Positions 28,715-38,337 of a stretch of DNA of 64,000 nt are shown here, in pieces. The notes under the pieces were generated by a model, which saw only the letters and a list, made by a program, of their open reading frames with translations, was not told where the DNA came from and made no database searches. The stretch lies in contig CANFCK010000001.1 of NCBI GenBank assembly GCA_947445035.1, positions 176,044 to 240,043 of the forward strand, in the 5' to 3' direction. The stretch's first letter is position 1. Every line of letters starts with the position of its first letter. The stretch comes from Deltaproteobacteria bacterium. GTDB taxonomy: Bacteria; Myxococcota_A; UBA796; SXON01. The position numbers and the translations under genes are program-made.

Positions 28715-31032
28715 CCACCCTGCCTGCCACCGCCACGCTCGACACCGGGACGCGCGGCGATCTCGGTGGCCTCATCGCCCTGGTCGCGGGCCGCGAAACC
28801 GCGTTCCCGTTGCAGCGGGTCTCGGTTCGCGCGCAGATCGCGGGGGCCGTGGCCCGCACCGAGATCGAGATGGTGTTCCGGAACGCGCTCACCGCGCCGA
28901 TGGAAGCCGTCCACATCTTCCCGTTGCCGCCCGGCGCCGTGGTCACCGAGGTGCAGCTCTGGTGCGGTGAGCTGGTGGTCCAGGCCGAGTGCCGCGAACG
29001 CGAGGAGGCGGAGCGGACCTTCGCCGAAGCCCGAAATCGTGGACACCGCGCCGCGCTCCTCACCGCCGAGCGTGCCGACGTCCACACCCTGCGCGTCACC
29101 CTGCTCCCGCCGGGCGAAGCCGTGCGCGTGCGCATCGTGCTGATGGAGGTGCTCAAGGCGGAGGACGGCTGCTTCCAGTGGCGCTTCCCCACCGTCGTCG
29201 CACCCCGTTTCATGCCCGGTCGAGCCACCGGCCGAAGCGGGCCGGGGGTGGCCGACGACACCGACCGGGTTCCCGACGCCTCGAGGATCAGCCCGCCGCT
29301 GCGACTCCAGGACGGCACCCCGCTGGACCTGGAGGTGGCGTTTTTGGGCGCCCCGGCGCGGCTGTCGTCCAGCCTACACGCGCTCCGGTTGGAACTAGAG
29401 GGCGGAGTGCGGGTCGCACCAAACGGCACCCAGACCTGCGATCGCGACTTCGTGCTCGCCTTCTGTTGGGCCGGCGCGGAGGGAGGCCACCGCGCGTGGA
29501 CCGACGGCGAGACCACCCTGATGCTCGTGGACCCACCCGCCGCCGCCACCGGGGCCATGCCGCGTGACGCCGTCTTCCTCATCGACATCAGCGGCTCAAT
29601 GCAGGGGCAGAAGCTCCAGGCCGCGAAGCGGGCGCTCCGAACCGCACTCCGCGGCCTCGTTCCCGGCGATCGCATGCGGCTCATCGCGTTCGACGACCAC
29701 GTCGTGCCGCACACCGACACGTTCACCCCCTTCGACGATGCCACGCTTCTCGCGGCCGAGGCCTTCGTCGACCGTCTTCGCACCCGAGGGGGCACCGAGA
29801 TGCTGGCGCCGATCCGAGACGCGCTCGCCGGGGAGCGGCCGGACGGACGGCTACGCACGGTGCTGCTCATCACCGACGGCGAGGCCGGCAACGAGAACGA
29901 GCTGGCCGCAGCCGTGGCGCACCGCCGCGAGGGCGCTCGGTTCTTCACGCTTGGGATCGACACCGCCGTGAACGCGGCGCTTCTCGAACAGCTCGCCCGC
30001 GTGGGCGGTGGCGCCTGTACGCTCTGCACACCCGCCGACGACATCGAGGCCGTCGTGGCCGGCATCGAAGCCCGGTTCGGCTCCCCCGTGGCCGACGACG
30101 TGCGGGTGGAGGGCGAGTGCGCCCATCCCGAGGGGCGCACACTCTTCGCCGGTCAGCCGCTCGCGCTGCTGCTTCGTGGCGCGCCGGCAGAAGTTGTCGC
30201 GACCGGCCGCACCGCGCAGGGTCCCGCTCGCTGGGCGGCAGCTCCGCAGCGGACGTCGTTCAGCCTCGGCGCGCCGTGGGCAAAGGAGCGGATCCAGTGG
30301 CTCGAAGACCGCCTCACGCTGCGCCCGTTCGAGGAGGAAGCCATCGTTCCTGAAATCCGGCGGATCGCGCTGGCGGCGGGCGTCGCCTCGCGGTTCACCG
30401 CCTTCGTGGCGGTGGAGCGTACTCGCCAGATCGACGGCACCGTCCAGGAGGTGGTGCAGCCGGTCGAGCTTCCCGTGATGTGGGTGGCGGAACAGGCGCC
30501 GTCGGAGATGGCTTGTTCGGCGACGTCGACGGCGGGCGCGGCGAGCCCTTCCGGCGCGGGGATGTGCTCTGGGATCGATTGGGACGCAGACTCCATCTGG
30601 GAAAGGGCCTCCATGCGCGAGCAGTCTGCGGCGCCGGCGCCGGCTCGTCCGGCGCCGCAGCGGGTGCGCGCGCCGATGAGCTGGGCGGCGCCCTCTTTTT
30701 CCGGACCGGAGCACGCCGAAGCGGGGGTGGCGCGCGCCTCGCTCGCAACCCTGGTCCAACGGCAGGAGGCCAACGGGAGCTGGGGGAACGACCCGCTGCG
30801 CACTGCCGCCGCCCTCCTCGTGCTGCTCCGGGCCGGCCACACCCGGTTGGCGGGGCTCCGGAAGCGGGCGGTGCAGAAGGCGGCGGCCTGGCTCGCCCAG
30901 CACCTCGCCATCGTCGAGGTCGCGGGCGCGCTACGGCAGCTGGCCGCCGTGGAGGCCGGCGGCGACTACGAGCACCTCCCGTCAGCGCTATTGCGCGCCG
31001 CGGGCGCGGAGGGTGCGATGTTGACGAGCTGA
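28711..31032 (+). CDS. VIT and VWA domain protein with C-terminal alpha-helical repeats
   Basis: 773 residues. VIT (inter-alpha-trypsin inhibitor) domain at about 20-140 (VSVRAQIAGAVARTEIEMVF, IFPLPPGAVVTEV). The VWA domain at about 285-450 has a full MIDAS: D292-I-S-G-S296, Thr in RGGTEMLAPIRD and Asp in LLITDGEAGNE. From about 450 to 600 there is a beta-rich region. The last 110 residues contain LVQRQEANGSWGNDPLRTAA, like a prenyltransferase/squalene-cyclase-type helical repeat. No signal peptide, so probably cytoplasmic or exported by an unknown route. Translationally coupled to the MerR gene. Related proteins in metazoa bind matrix; the bacterial function is unknown. Confidence 0.88.
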   Translation: MTTLPATATLDTGTRGDLGGLIALVAGRETAFPLQRVSVRAQIAGAVARTEIEMVFRNALTAPMEAVHIFPLPPGAVVTEVQLWCGELVVQAECREREEAERTFAEARNRGHRAALLTAERADVHTLRVTLLPPGEAVRVRIVLMEVLKAEDGCFQWRFPTVVAPRFMPGRATGRSGPGVADDTDRVPDASRISPPLRLQDGTPLDLEVAFLGAPARLSSSLHALRLELEGGVRVAPNGTQTCDRDFVLAFCWAGAEGGHRAWTDGETTLMLVDPPAAATGAMPRDAVFLIDISGSMQGQKLQAAKRALRTALRGLVPGDRMRLIAFDDHVVPHTDTFTPFDDATLLAAEAFVDRLRTRGGTEMLAPIRDALAGERPDGRLRTVLLITDGEAGNENELAAAVAHRREGARFFTLGIDTAVNAALLEQLARVGGGACTLCTPADDIEAVVAGIEARFGSPVADDVRVEGECAHPEGRTLFAGQPLALLLRGAPAEVVATGRTAQGPARWAAAPQRTSFSLGAPWAKERIQWLEDRLTLRPFEEEAIVPEIRRIALAAGVASRFTAFVAVERTRQIDGTVQEVVQPVELPVMWVAEQAPSEMACSATSTAGAASPSGAGMCSGIDWDADSIWERASMREQSAAPAPARPAPQRVRAPMSWAAPSFSGPEHAEAGVARASLATLVQRQEANGSWGNDPLRTAAALLVLLRAGHTRLAGLRKRAVQKAAAWLAQHLAIVEVAGALRQLAAVEAGGDYEHLPSALLRAAGAEGAMLTS

Positions 31033-31142
31033 GCCACGCGATGCGGATCGGGAGGCCGCCAGGACGTCGGGCCGGCATGGAGGAGGGCTCAACGTCCGGG
31101 AATGGCGGCCGGGGTGCACCCTTGGCCGTTGCGGTCCTATGG

Positions 31143-31153
31143 TAGCGATGCTA
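31143..31153. promoter_or_regulatory. Short dyad upstream of the TetR remnant
   Basis: TAGC-GAT-GCTA is a perfect inverted repeat with a 3-base centre, lying about 60 bases before the TetR-like remnant. It could be a relict operator. Confidence 0.25.
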
Positions 31154-31203
31154 ACATAGAGCCCACGGACACCCATCCCCGGCCCACCCTCGCCGACGGT
31201 TGA

Positions 31204-31440
31204 ACCCGCAAGCGCCGCTACCATCACGGGAACCTGGGGCCCTCCGCCCTTGCCCGCGGGCGCCAGATCGTCGCCCTCCAGCAGGCCGCCGGACGCTGGG
31301 TCGCCTTTGCCGCCACCCACGCCAACCTCTACCGCCTGGTGTCCGGCGAGGGCTGGCATGCACCGGGTTCAGCCCTGCGGGGACTCCACGGCATGCTCAC
31401 GGTCTCGTCCCCGCGTCGGGCCCTGGAAACCGCCCAGGGC
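31204..31440 (+). pseudogene. TetR/AcrR regulator remnant with internal deletion
   Basis: One frame reads TRKRRYHHGNL, the N-terminal signature of WHG-type TetR regulators, then passes directly into RQIVALQQAAGRWVAFAATH and ANLYRLVSGEGW, which matches the ligand-domain motif of the same group (a helix before HPALYRLMF). Most of the helix-turn-helix is missing between them, and the codon immediately before TRK is a TGA. The frame then continues as non-homologous sequence to 31557. Interpretation: an internally deleted, dead regulator. The 478-base gap between the VIT/VWA and DUF1501 genes contains nothing else I can support. Confidence 0.55.
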
Positions 31441-31510
31441 GCGCGGCGCGATCCCGACCGCCGGCGGGCTCCGAGGCCTCCCCTCGCCTCAGCGGCAACA
31501 TCGCACAGCC

Positions 31511-32779
31511 CTACCCCACCGCCCCGTCAATCGCCGTCCCCACCGCCGGATCGATGAATTCCGCAGGGTCGATGTCCATCAACGACAAGAGCGTGGCGCC
31601 CAGGTGGGACGGGGACAACAACACCCCGGAGGACGAGGCCTCGCCGCTTTGGAGGTCCACCGCCGCTCCCAACATCCCATCCTTCCAGGCGCCGACGGCC
31701 CGGCCGCCGCGGACGCGACCGCCGACGAGCATGGCCGAGGTGAACGTCCAGTGATCCTTGCCGCCGGACGGCGTGAGTCGAGGCGTTCGCCCCATCTCTG
31801 AAAGCACGGCAATCACGGTCTCGTCGAGGAGGGTAGGCGCTTCGTCTCCGGGCAAAGAATCCAGCTCGGCGCAGAGCCCGCCGAGGCCGGCGAAGAGGGT
31901 CTCGAAAAGCGGACCCTGCAGCTCGTTGGCGGAGTGTGTGTCCCAGACCCCGTTGCCGCCCAGGCCGAAGCCGAGGATGCCGGTGCGGCTCAGCCCCCCG
32001 GCAAGACAGGCGCTGATCACGCGAAGCTGGCTCGGGAGATCGTCTGCGACGACGTCGCTGAGTAGGTCGGCGACGCTCACCAACGAACCCGCTCGCGAAC
32101 GGGCGAGGGCCTCCGCGGCGGCGATGCGGGCGGGCGCACCGCGACCGGCGTCGCGACCGAACCGGGCGACGCGGGTGTCCAGAAAGCGATCCTGCAACGC
32201 GTCGAGCGCCGCGGAGGGGGCAGAGACCGCCACGTCCGATCGGGTCAGCGCGCTCCCGGCCAGGAGCCCCGGAAGCTGCCCGGCGAGGCCCACGCGCACC
32301 GAGGCGGTGCCGAACTGCATTGGGAAAAGCGGCCCTGATAGATGCACATTCGGCATCAACAGCGAGGGGTCGGCCTGGCTGGCGACGACCGAGACCCAGT
32401 CGTCGGTGCGGGCCTGGGCGTCGCCGGTCATGGCCCAGCGGGTGCAGACGTCGTGCGCGACGGACGGCACCTGCAGGCCGTTGATGATCGTCGTGCGGGC
32501 GCCGAAGGCCTCGAAGAACGCGCGCACGGAGGGGCGGCGTTCGCTGTCGACGTAAGGCAGGTCGCCCGCGAAGGCCGCGACGTCGTCCGGGCCGCGGTCG
32601 ACGTTGTCAGAAAAGACCGGCGCAAAGACGAAGGCGGGGTCCCAGCCCCCCGGGCAGAAGACAAGGATCATCTTCTGCTTCGATGGTGACGCCGCGAGGG
32701 CGCCTCGGGAACGGGCAAGCCCCGGCAACGCCAGCCCCGCCGCTCCCATCGCCAACAGGCTGCGACGACTCAGACTCAT
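31511..32779 (-). CDS. DUF1501 protein with Tat-like signal
   Basis: 422 residues from the ATG giving [20 protein letters not shown], a twin-arginine signal (SRRS). Family hallmarks of DUF1501: WDTHSANELQG, VLSEMGRTPRL, GGKDHWTFTSAMLVGGRVRGG and the tail with DIDPAEFID. DUF1501 proteins have an alkaline-phosphatase/sulfatase-like fold and usually sit beside DUF1549/DUF1592-type genes, as here. Exported folded, probably periplasmic. Its ATG overlaps the stop of the upstream gene (TGATG). Substrate unknown. Confidence 0.92.
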   Translation of the reverse strand: MSLSRRSLLAMGAAGLALPGLARSRGALAASPSKQKMILVFCPGGWDPAFVFAPVFSDNVDRGPDDVAAFAGDLPYVDSERRPSVRAFFEAFGARTTIINGLQVPSVAHDVCTRWAMTGDAQARTDDWVSVVASQADPSLLMPNVHLSGPLFPMQFGTASVRVGLAGQLPGLLAGSALTRSDVAVSAPSAALDALQDRFLDTRVARFGRDAGRGAPARIAAAEALARSRAGSLVSVADLLSDVVADDLPSQLRVISACLAGGLSRTGILGFGLGGNGVWDTHSANELQGPLFETLFAGLGGLCAELDSLPGDEAPTLLDETVIAVLSEMGRTPRLTPSGGKDHWTFTSAMLVGGRVRGGRAVGAWKDGMLGAAVDLQSGEASSSGVLLSPSHLGATLLSLMDIDPAEFIDPAVGTAIDGAVG

Positions 32780-34395
32780 CAGTACGTCCACGCTTCGGGG
32801 TCACGCAACAGCGCGGCCACCACCGTCTGCCAGCCCGCCCCGGCCCCGCCGAGCGCCCAGGCCTCCCCATAGAGCGCTACCTCCAAGCCCAACCGCTCCT
32901 CATCCGGCGCGACGCCAAGCACCCGCCGATGGACCTCGCCGATCTCCGCCGCAAGGGAGGCATCGTCGGGAAGCAAGGCGGCGTCCGCCAAGCTTCGCCC
33001 GACGAGTCGCCGCTCCGCCGCCGCCGCGGCGAGGTCGTGGGTGACAACGGTTTCGGCCGCCGCCTGGGCCAGGCGTTTGATCACCAGGGTTCTTGACACA
33101 CTCGGATTCAGCGCCGGCCGTCGCACCGTCGCCCCGTCCACGCCCCCCGCGAGCACCCGGTACCCGCTGACGTCCGCGTCGAGTTGTTGCCACCCCTCCC
33201 ACTCCCACCGAAAGCCAGTCAGCTCTTCAACGAAGCTGGCGAGCATCGGCGCCGACATCGAGTGTAGGGTTTCGCCCACGACGACGTCGGCGTCCGTCGC
33301 CTCTGCAACGTAGTCGCCAGCGCGGTACTCGTCGCTCTGGAGGAGCGCGGTCACCAGTGTCGCGTAGCGACTCCCCCCCGATGCGAAGGCGCCTTCGATT
33401 TCAGACAGCGCCGGCATATCCGCGGGCTCCGGCTCTCGTTGCCACAACCAACGCGCCGCACGATGGACGGTACATGCGTCAAATCGGGGGTCCGCGGCGA
33501 CCAGCGCGCCAAGCTGCTCCACCCCGGCGATCGGCGTGCCGAACCACGCCGGCGCGGCCCCCAGGAGTGCGGCGCCCAGAGGCTCTCGCTCGGGGTGGTA
33601 GGTCAAAAGCTCGGGCCCGTCTTTGTCGTCGTAGGGCCAAAAGCCGAACAGGCTCGACGCGAGCGGGTCGAGTCCCGCGTGACAGGCCAGGCAGCTCGGC
33701 ACCGAGCGGGTGGCAGCCTCCAACGCATCCGGTGCGGGATCGGTGATCGCGACAAACGAAACCGGGCGCTCCAAAAGATCGGTACACAGCAGCTCGCGAG
33801 AGATCGTCGCCGCCCGGGTGCGATTGTAGTTGAACCGGGTGGTCGCAAATCGAGCCCACAAGCCGCTGGTGGCAAGAACCCCCAACGCCGGCCGTCCGTC
33901 CGTGTATCGGGCCTCCTTCCATTCGGCGGGATCAGCGGGATCGAGGAACTCCAGCGGGACGATGGCGGCCAGCTCTGCATTGGCCAGCGTGGTGTCACTC
34001 TGCACCACATCCGACCACGGTCGATCGCTGACCGCGATCCGCGCCATCACGTGCGCGGGCTCGTCCTCGAGGGCGCGGGTGAACCAGGGGAGGTCGGCAT
34101 CGTCGAAACCGAATTCAGTGGGGCCGACCCGAAGTTCATCGGCTCGGAGCGCCCAGGCCTCGGCAAAGACGTCCACGAGGTGGGCTTCGTGCCGGTCATC
34201 GACCAGCCACTCCGACAATAGCGAATCCAACTCACCGTCGGCGGCACGATCCAACTCGTCGAGCGTAGGGGTGACGCCCCGAATATCCAGGCTGATGCGT
34301 CGGGCCAGCCGCACGTCATCGAGTGGCACAAACGCGCTCCCCTCAGGGGCGTCGGTCGCCTCGGTGGTACAGGCGATCAGCGCTGAAAAAATCAG
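32779..34395 (-). CDS. DUF1549/DUF1588-like lipoprotein with CXXCH motif, CTG start
   Basis: The only start giving a signal peptide is the CTG at 34395, which overlaps the upstream stop (CTGA): LIFSALIAC is a lipobox with Cys9. The next candidate, GTG at 34329, would remove the whole signal. 538 residues. The N-terminus has [20 protein letters not shown], the DUF1549-type motif; about residues 150-245 include [17 protein letters not shown] and CLACH (235-239), a cytochrome-c-type CXXCH in the setting (C-x2-CH...[14 protein letters not shown]) typical of DUF1588/DUF1585 proteins. Probably a heme-binding exported protein acting with the DUF1501 partner. Confidence 0.78.
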   Translation of the reverse strand: MIFSALIACTTEATDAPEGSAFVPLDDVRLARRISLDIRGVTPTLDELDRAADGELDSLLSEWLVDDRHEAHLVDVFAEAWALRADELRVGPTEFGFDDADLPWFTRALEDEPAHVMARIAVSDRPWSDVVQSDTTLANAELAAIVPLEFLDPADPAEWKEARYTDGRPALGVLATSGLWARFATTRFNYNRTRAATISRELLCTDLLERPVSFVAITDPAPDALEAATRSVPSCLACHAGLDPLASSLFGFWPYDDKDGPELLTYHPEREPLGAALLGAAPAWFGTPIAGVEQLGALVAADPRFDACTVHRAARWLWQREPEPADMPALSEIEGAFASGGSRYATLVTALLQSDEYRAGDYVAEATDADVVVGETLHSMSAPMLASFVEELTGFRWEWEGWQQLDADVSGYRVLAGGVDGATVRRPALNPSVSRTLVIKRLAQAAAETVVTHDLAAAAAERRLVGRSLADAALLPDDASLAAEIGEVHRRVLGVAPDEERLGLEVALYGEAWALGGAGAGWQTVVAALLRDPEAWTY

Positions 34396-35222
34396 AGGGC
34401 CGCCTCGATGTCGCGCAGGAGCGCCTCGGTGAGGATGGCTCCTACCCTGACACCCAGGGCCGGCTCCACCTGATCAGCGGCGACGGTTCCGTCTCCCGCT
34501 GCGGTAAAGGACACCCACCACCACGCGCTGGACGGGTCGCGCACGCCCAGCCGTCCGCCGGTCACGACGCCGTCGATGAGGGTCAGCGCGTCGAGGTAGA
34601 GCTCAGCGGTCGCGGTGCCCGTGGGCCCGGAGACAGTCCCGTTGAAGGTGTCGGTGACGGTTCCCGCCCACGTCGTCCCGCCGCGAATACCCGTCGGCCA
34701 GGGCGTAATCGCCGAGGCGTCCACGAAGGTCCCTTCGATCACCAGCGTGGCCTCGCGACCCTCCGGCGCGTCGGTCCAGTCCAACTCGGCCCACCCACCC
34801 GCGGAAATCGGCCCGTCGGCGCCCTCGCCCGCGAAGGACAGCAACATCTGGGCCGCGTGGGTCGAGTGCTCGGCATCGACGCGCTCGTGCCGGTCCTGGT
34901 AGAGCCACCCCCCGGAGATGGTGTAGCTGACGCCCTCACAGCGCCCCTGCCATTCCGACAGACGCACCAGCGGGTCGAACGGGCTCGGCGTGAAATGAGG
35001 GCAGCCCTCGCCCCCGGCGCCCAGGTCGAAGAGCAGCGATTCGAACCAGTGGAGCGCGGCGTAGGGGGTGACCAGCTCTGCCGAAAGTGCCGCCTCGGCG
35101 AGCCCCGCCACGTCAGCGGCCTCCAACTCCATCGCCAGCGCAGGCGCGGAAAGCGTGGCGCCATCGGGCTCGTTGCCATCGGTGTCCTCGACGGCGTCAG
35201 TGCAGGCAAAGAGCCACAACAT
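34392..35222 (-). CDS. Lipoprotein, first gene of the DUF1501 operon
   Basis: 276 residues. MLWLFAC is a very short signal with Cys7 as lipobox cysteine, then an acidic linker ([14 protein letters not shown]). The body is beta-rich with no recognised family: [48 protein letters not shown]. Two Cys (GEGCP, GRCEG) could pair. It shares its operon with the CXXCH and DUF1501 genes, so it is likely part of the same outer-membrane or periplasmic system. Divergent from asnS. Confidence 0.7.
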   Translation of the reverse strand: MLWLFACTDAVEDTDGNEPDGATLSAPALAMELEAADVAGLAEAALSAELVTPYAALHWFESLLFDLGAGGEGCPHFTPSPFDPLVRLSEWQGRCEGVSYTISGGWLYQDRHERVDAEHSTHAAQMLLSFAGEGADGPISAGGWAELDWTDAPEGREATLVIEGTFVDASAITPWPTGIRGGTTWAGTVTDTFNGTVSGPTGTATAELYLDALTLIDGVVTGGRLGVRDPSSAWWWVSFTAAGDGTVAADQVEPALGVRVGAILTEALLRDIEAAL

Positions 35223-35276
35223 CGCGCAGAGTATACGCGGCGCGGGTTAGCCCGGCCCCCAGTTCGCGAGGTCGTT

Positions 35277-36674
35277 TTGGGCTCTACCGCTGTCACGGAT
35301 CTGCTTTCTGGGAAGGTCCCGGTCGGCTCGCACGTCACCGTGCAGGGCTGGGTGCGCACCGCGCGCCACAGCAAGGCGGGGCTGAGTTTTGTGGGCCTCT
35401 CCGACGGCTCCTGCTTCAACTCGCTCCAGGTGATCGCGGAGACCGGGCTTGTAAACTACGAAGCTGACGTCAAGCGCCTGACCACGGGCTGTTCGTTGTC
35501 GGTGGAAGGTGAGTTGGTGGCGAGTCCGGCCGCGGGCCAGCCGGTCGAGCTGCGGGCGTCGAGCGTCACGGTGGTCGGCTGGGTGGAGGACCCGGAGACC
35601 TACCCGATGCAGGCCAAACAACACTCGATGGAGTTCTTGCGGGAGCAGGCTCATCTTCGGCCGCGCACCAACATCATCGGCGCGGTCACCCGCGTGCGGA
35701 ACTGTTTGGCCCATGCGGTACACCGCTTTTTCTACGAGCGCGGGTTTCAGTGGATCCACACACCGATCCTGACCGGGAGCGACGCGGAGGGCGCGGGACA
35801 GATGTTCCGTGTCTCGACCTTGGACCTGTCGAACCTGCCGCGCCGCCCCGACGGCAGCGTGGACGACAGCGCCGATTTCTTCGGCAAGCCCGCGCACTTG
35901 ACGGTCTCCGGTCAGCTCAACGTCGAGGCGTACTGCCTCGCCATGAGCAAGGTCTACACCTTTGGTCCCACCTTCCGGGCGGAAAACAGCCAGACCCGCC
36001 GCCACCTCGCCGAGTTCTGGATGATCGAGCCGGAGATCGCTTTTGCCGATCTCAGCGCCGACGCCGACCTCGCTGCCGACTTCCTCAAGTCGATCTTTCG
36101 CGCCGTCCTCGACGAACGCCAGGATGATCTGGCCTTCTTCGCCCAGAGGGTCGACAAGACCTGCATCGAGCGGCTGGAGCGCTTCGTCACCGCCAGCTTC
36201 GAACGCATGGACTACACCGAGGCGGTAGCGCGCTTGCAGGCGTCCACCACCCAATTCGAGTTCCCGGTGCATTGGGGCGTCGACCTGCAGAGCGAGCACG
36301 AGAAGTGGCTCTGCGAGCAGGTTGGGCGGCCAGTGGTGGTGATGAACTACCCCAAGGACATCAAGGCCTTCTATATGCGCCTGAACGACGACGGCCGCAC
36401 CGTAGCGGCGATGGATGTGCTCGCGCCCGGGGTCGGCGAGATGATCGGTGGCAGCCAACGCGAAGATCGTCTGGATGTGCTCGACGCGCGCATCCGCTCG
36501 GTGGGCATGGAGCCGGCCCAATACGGCTGGTACCGCGAGCTGCGCCGCTACGGTAGCGTTCCCCACGCCGGCTTCGGCCTCGGTTTTGAGCGCGCGGTGA
36601 TGTACGCGACCGGGATCGACAACATCCGCGACGTGATCCCGTTTCCTCGGGCGGCGGGGCAGCTGGAGTTCTGA
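35277..36674 (+). CDS. asnS: Asparaginyl-tRNA synthetase
   Basis: 465 residues from the TTG at 35277, chosen because [20 protein letters not shown] aligns directly with the N-terminus of E. coli AsnRS, with GAGG upstream. OB-fold anticodon domain (about 15-110), then the class II catalytic domain: [19 protein letters not shown] segment, motif 2 [20 protein letters not shown], motif 3 [15 protein letters not shown]. Charges tRNA-Asn in the cytoplasm. The open frame upstream of 35277 is shadow over the minus-strand operon. Confidence 0.97.
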   Translation: MGSTAVTDLLSGKVPVGSHVTVQGWVRTARHSKAGLSFVGLSDGSCFNSLQVIAETGLVNYEADVKRLTTGCSLSVEGELVASPAAGQPVELRASSVTVVGWVEDPETYPMQAKQHSMEFLREQAHLRPRTNIIGAVTRVRNCLAHAVHRFFYERGFQWIHTPILTGSDAEGAGQMFRVSTLDLSNLPRRPDGSVDDSADFFGKPAHLTVSGQLNVEAYCLAMSKVYTFGPTFRAENSQTRRHLAEFWMIEPEIAFADLSADADLAADFLKSIFRAVLDERQDDLAFFAQRVDKTCIERLERFVTASFERMDYTEAVARLQASTTQFEFPVHWGVDLQSEHEKWLCEQVGRPVVVMNYPKDIKAFYMRLNDDGRTVAAMDVLAPGVGEMIGGSQREDRLDVLDARIRSVGMEPAQYGWYRELRRYGSVPHAGFGLGFERAVMYATGIDNIRDVIPFPRAAGQLEF

Positions 36675-36722
36675 GGGGGTTGGAGTTCTGTTCGACCTGG
36701 GCCGCCCGCCCGCCTTCGTCGT

Positions 36723-37250
36723 TCACCCCGGTATCGGCGGTTGGCCCGTCGCGGCGGGTGTGGAGGCGATCGGAATCGCCGACGTGCCGAGGGCGGTCCG
36801 GGCGCTGTTGTAGGGCCGATACCACCCACCCAGGTGCGCGAACGCCGGATCAGCCGTCAACCGCGCGATGACCGGCGCAGGATCGAAGGCCGCGTCCCTC
36901 GCGTACACGTCCATGCCTTCGGGCGTGACCCCGAAGGTCGCGCGGGCGAACCACGTGACGGCGAAGGTGTCGTTCAGCTCGACGAAGCGCCAATCGCTCG
37001 CGAAGAGCCACAGCAGGCCGGCGCCGCGCCAGCGGAAGCGGGGGTAGGGCTCCCCTGCGACCTGCGGCAGCTCCGTGTCGGCGCCTTCCAGCGCCTTGGG
37101 CTTGCCGCCCTCGGTCCAGTAGAGTCGATTCCGCCACCGCCCATCTGACAGAGCGGGCCCCAACTCGGACACCGGGTTGTCGCGCTGCTGCCAGAACGTG
37201 AGGGTGGTGGCGACGATGTGCCAACGGCCGTGGCCAGCCTCCGGCAGCAA
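36723..37250 (-). CDS. Lipocalin-like protein
   Basis: About 175 residues from a TTG at 37250, three bases after the stop of the ferritin-like gene. The N-terminal GRWHIVATTLTFWQQR is the lipocalin G-x-W strand, the middle has WRGAGLLWLFASDWRFVEL, and VTPEGMDVYARDAAFD resembles the Blc C-terminal strand. No signal peptide from this start; the open frame continues upstream over the neighbouring gene but has no credible alternative start. Bacterial lipocalins bind lipids, heme or small hydrophobic molecules. It lies at the end of a flavoprotein/ferritin-like cassette, so a shared substrate is possible. Confidence 0.6.
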   Translation of the reverse strand: MLPEAGHGRWHIVATTLTFWQQRDNPVSELGPALSDGRWRNRLYWTEGGKPKALEGADTELPQVAGEPYPRFRWRGAGLLWLFASDWRFVELNDTFAVTWFARATFGVTPEGMDVYARDAAFDPAPVIARLTADPAFAHLGGWYRPYNSARTALGTSAIPIASTPAATGQPPIPG

Positions 37251-37252
37251 GC

Positions 37253-38335
37253 CTACGCCGCCCGCGCCGAAACGTGACCGAGGAGCGCGCGGACGCAGGG
37301 CAGGATGACCTCCGCGATCGCCTGATCGCGCGCCATCATCGCTGCCGCGGGGCGAATGCGGCCGTGGGCGGCGAGCACGCGATCGTCGGCGCCGGTGGTG
37401 ATCTGGGTGAGTCGAACCCCGTTCGCCAGCAGCCCCAGCACCTCGGCCTCCACGGCTGCGAGCGCGTCGGCGCCGCCTTCCTGGAGCAACCACGACAGCG
37501 TGCGCCAGGCCAACTCCGCATGACGGGCTTCGTCGTGAGCGACGAGGGTCAAGAGCGCCTTGGCGGCGGGATCGGTCGCGGCGGCGGCGGCCCGCGCGCT
37601 GAGCAGGGAGACCACGGTCTCCCCGACGCAGCCTTCGCGGAAGGTGGTCGCGGCGAGGCGGGCGAGGTCGGTCTCGATCGCGACGCTGGCGCCGAGCTGA
37701 AGGCGGCCTGGACTCACCGCGGCGGCGCCGTAGCGCTCGGCCAGGGCGAAGGACAGTCGTGCGTGGCGGACCTCGTCGGCGGCGGCGGCCTGGACGGCGG
37801 CGAGCAGGTCGGCGGGGGCGCCCACGGCCATCAGCTCCAGGGTCGTGCGGGCGAAGGCCGCGACGCTGGCGTGTTCGATCAGCGCGTCTTCGGTCCAGGC
37901 GCGGGCGAGGACCGCGCGCTCGGCGCGCGTCAACCGGCGCACGTCGGGACGCCGGCCGCGCGCCCAACCGGTACGCGCCGCCGCGGGCGCAGTCTTGATG
38001 ACCCCCTGGTCCAGGAAGGGACGGCCGACGACACAACTGGGGATGGTGTCCTCGACCTCCAACGTCGGGAAGCAGCACTGCGGGATGGCGTCGCCAGTGT
38101 CCCACGGGATGTCCACCATCTCGATGGTCCCGGCGCCGGTGACGGCGTTGACGGTGTAGCCACACTTCGCACCGAGCAGCAGGTCGCTCGCTTCCGCCTC
38201 GGTGGGGCAGCTCGGGTCGGCGGTGTCCTCGACGCTTAGGCACTCGGTGGCCGCAGTGCCACAGGCGACGAGCGGGCCCAACGCCAGGGCAAGCAGGTAA
38301 CGGCGGCGAAGGCTGGCGGGCTCGATGAGGGTCAA
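37253..38335 (-). CDS. Ferritin-like diiron lipoprotein
   Basis: 360 residues from the TTG at 38335, three bases beyond the stop of the flavoprotein gene; the ORF could begin earlier but this start gives LTLIEPASLRRRYLLALALG then PLVAC, a good lipobox (Cys25). Residues about 45-125 are a Cys-rich region (TECLSVEDTADPSC, AKCGYTV, IPQCCFP, PSCVVG) that probably forms disulfides. From about 150, a four-helix ferritin-like bundle with diiron motifs EHASVAAFARTTLELM, DEVRHARL, GETVVSLL and DEARHAEL. Expected activity is diiron oxidase or oxygenase, outside the cytoplasm; the substrate is unknown. Confidence 0.78.
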   Translation of the reverse strand: MTLIEPASLRRRYLLALALGPLVACGTAATECLSVEDTADPSCPTEAEASDLLLGAKCGYTVNAVTGAGTIEMVDIPWDTGDAIPQCCFPTLEVEDTIPSCVVGRPFLDQGVIKTAPAAARTGWARGRRPDVRRLTRAERAVLARAWTEDALIEHASVAAFARTTLELMAVGAPADLLAAVQAAAADEVRHARLSFALAERYGAAAVSPGRLQLGASVAIETDLARLAATTFREGCVGETVVSLLSARAAAAATDPAAKALLTLVAHDEARHAELAWRTLSWLLQEGGADALAAVEAEVLGLLANGVRLTQITTGADDRVLAAHGRIRPAAAMMARDQAIAEVILPCVRALLGHVSARAA

Positions 38336-38337
38336 GG

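Noticed and set aside
34323..35276. N-terminal extension of asnS by more than 300 codons
   Set aside because: The sequence is antisense shadow of the lipoprotein operon; homology to AsnRS begins exactly at the TTG at 35277.
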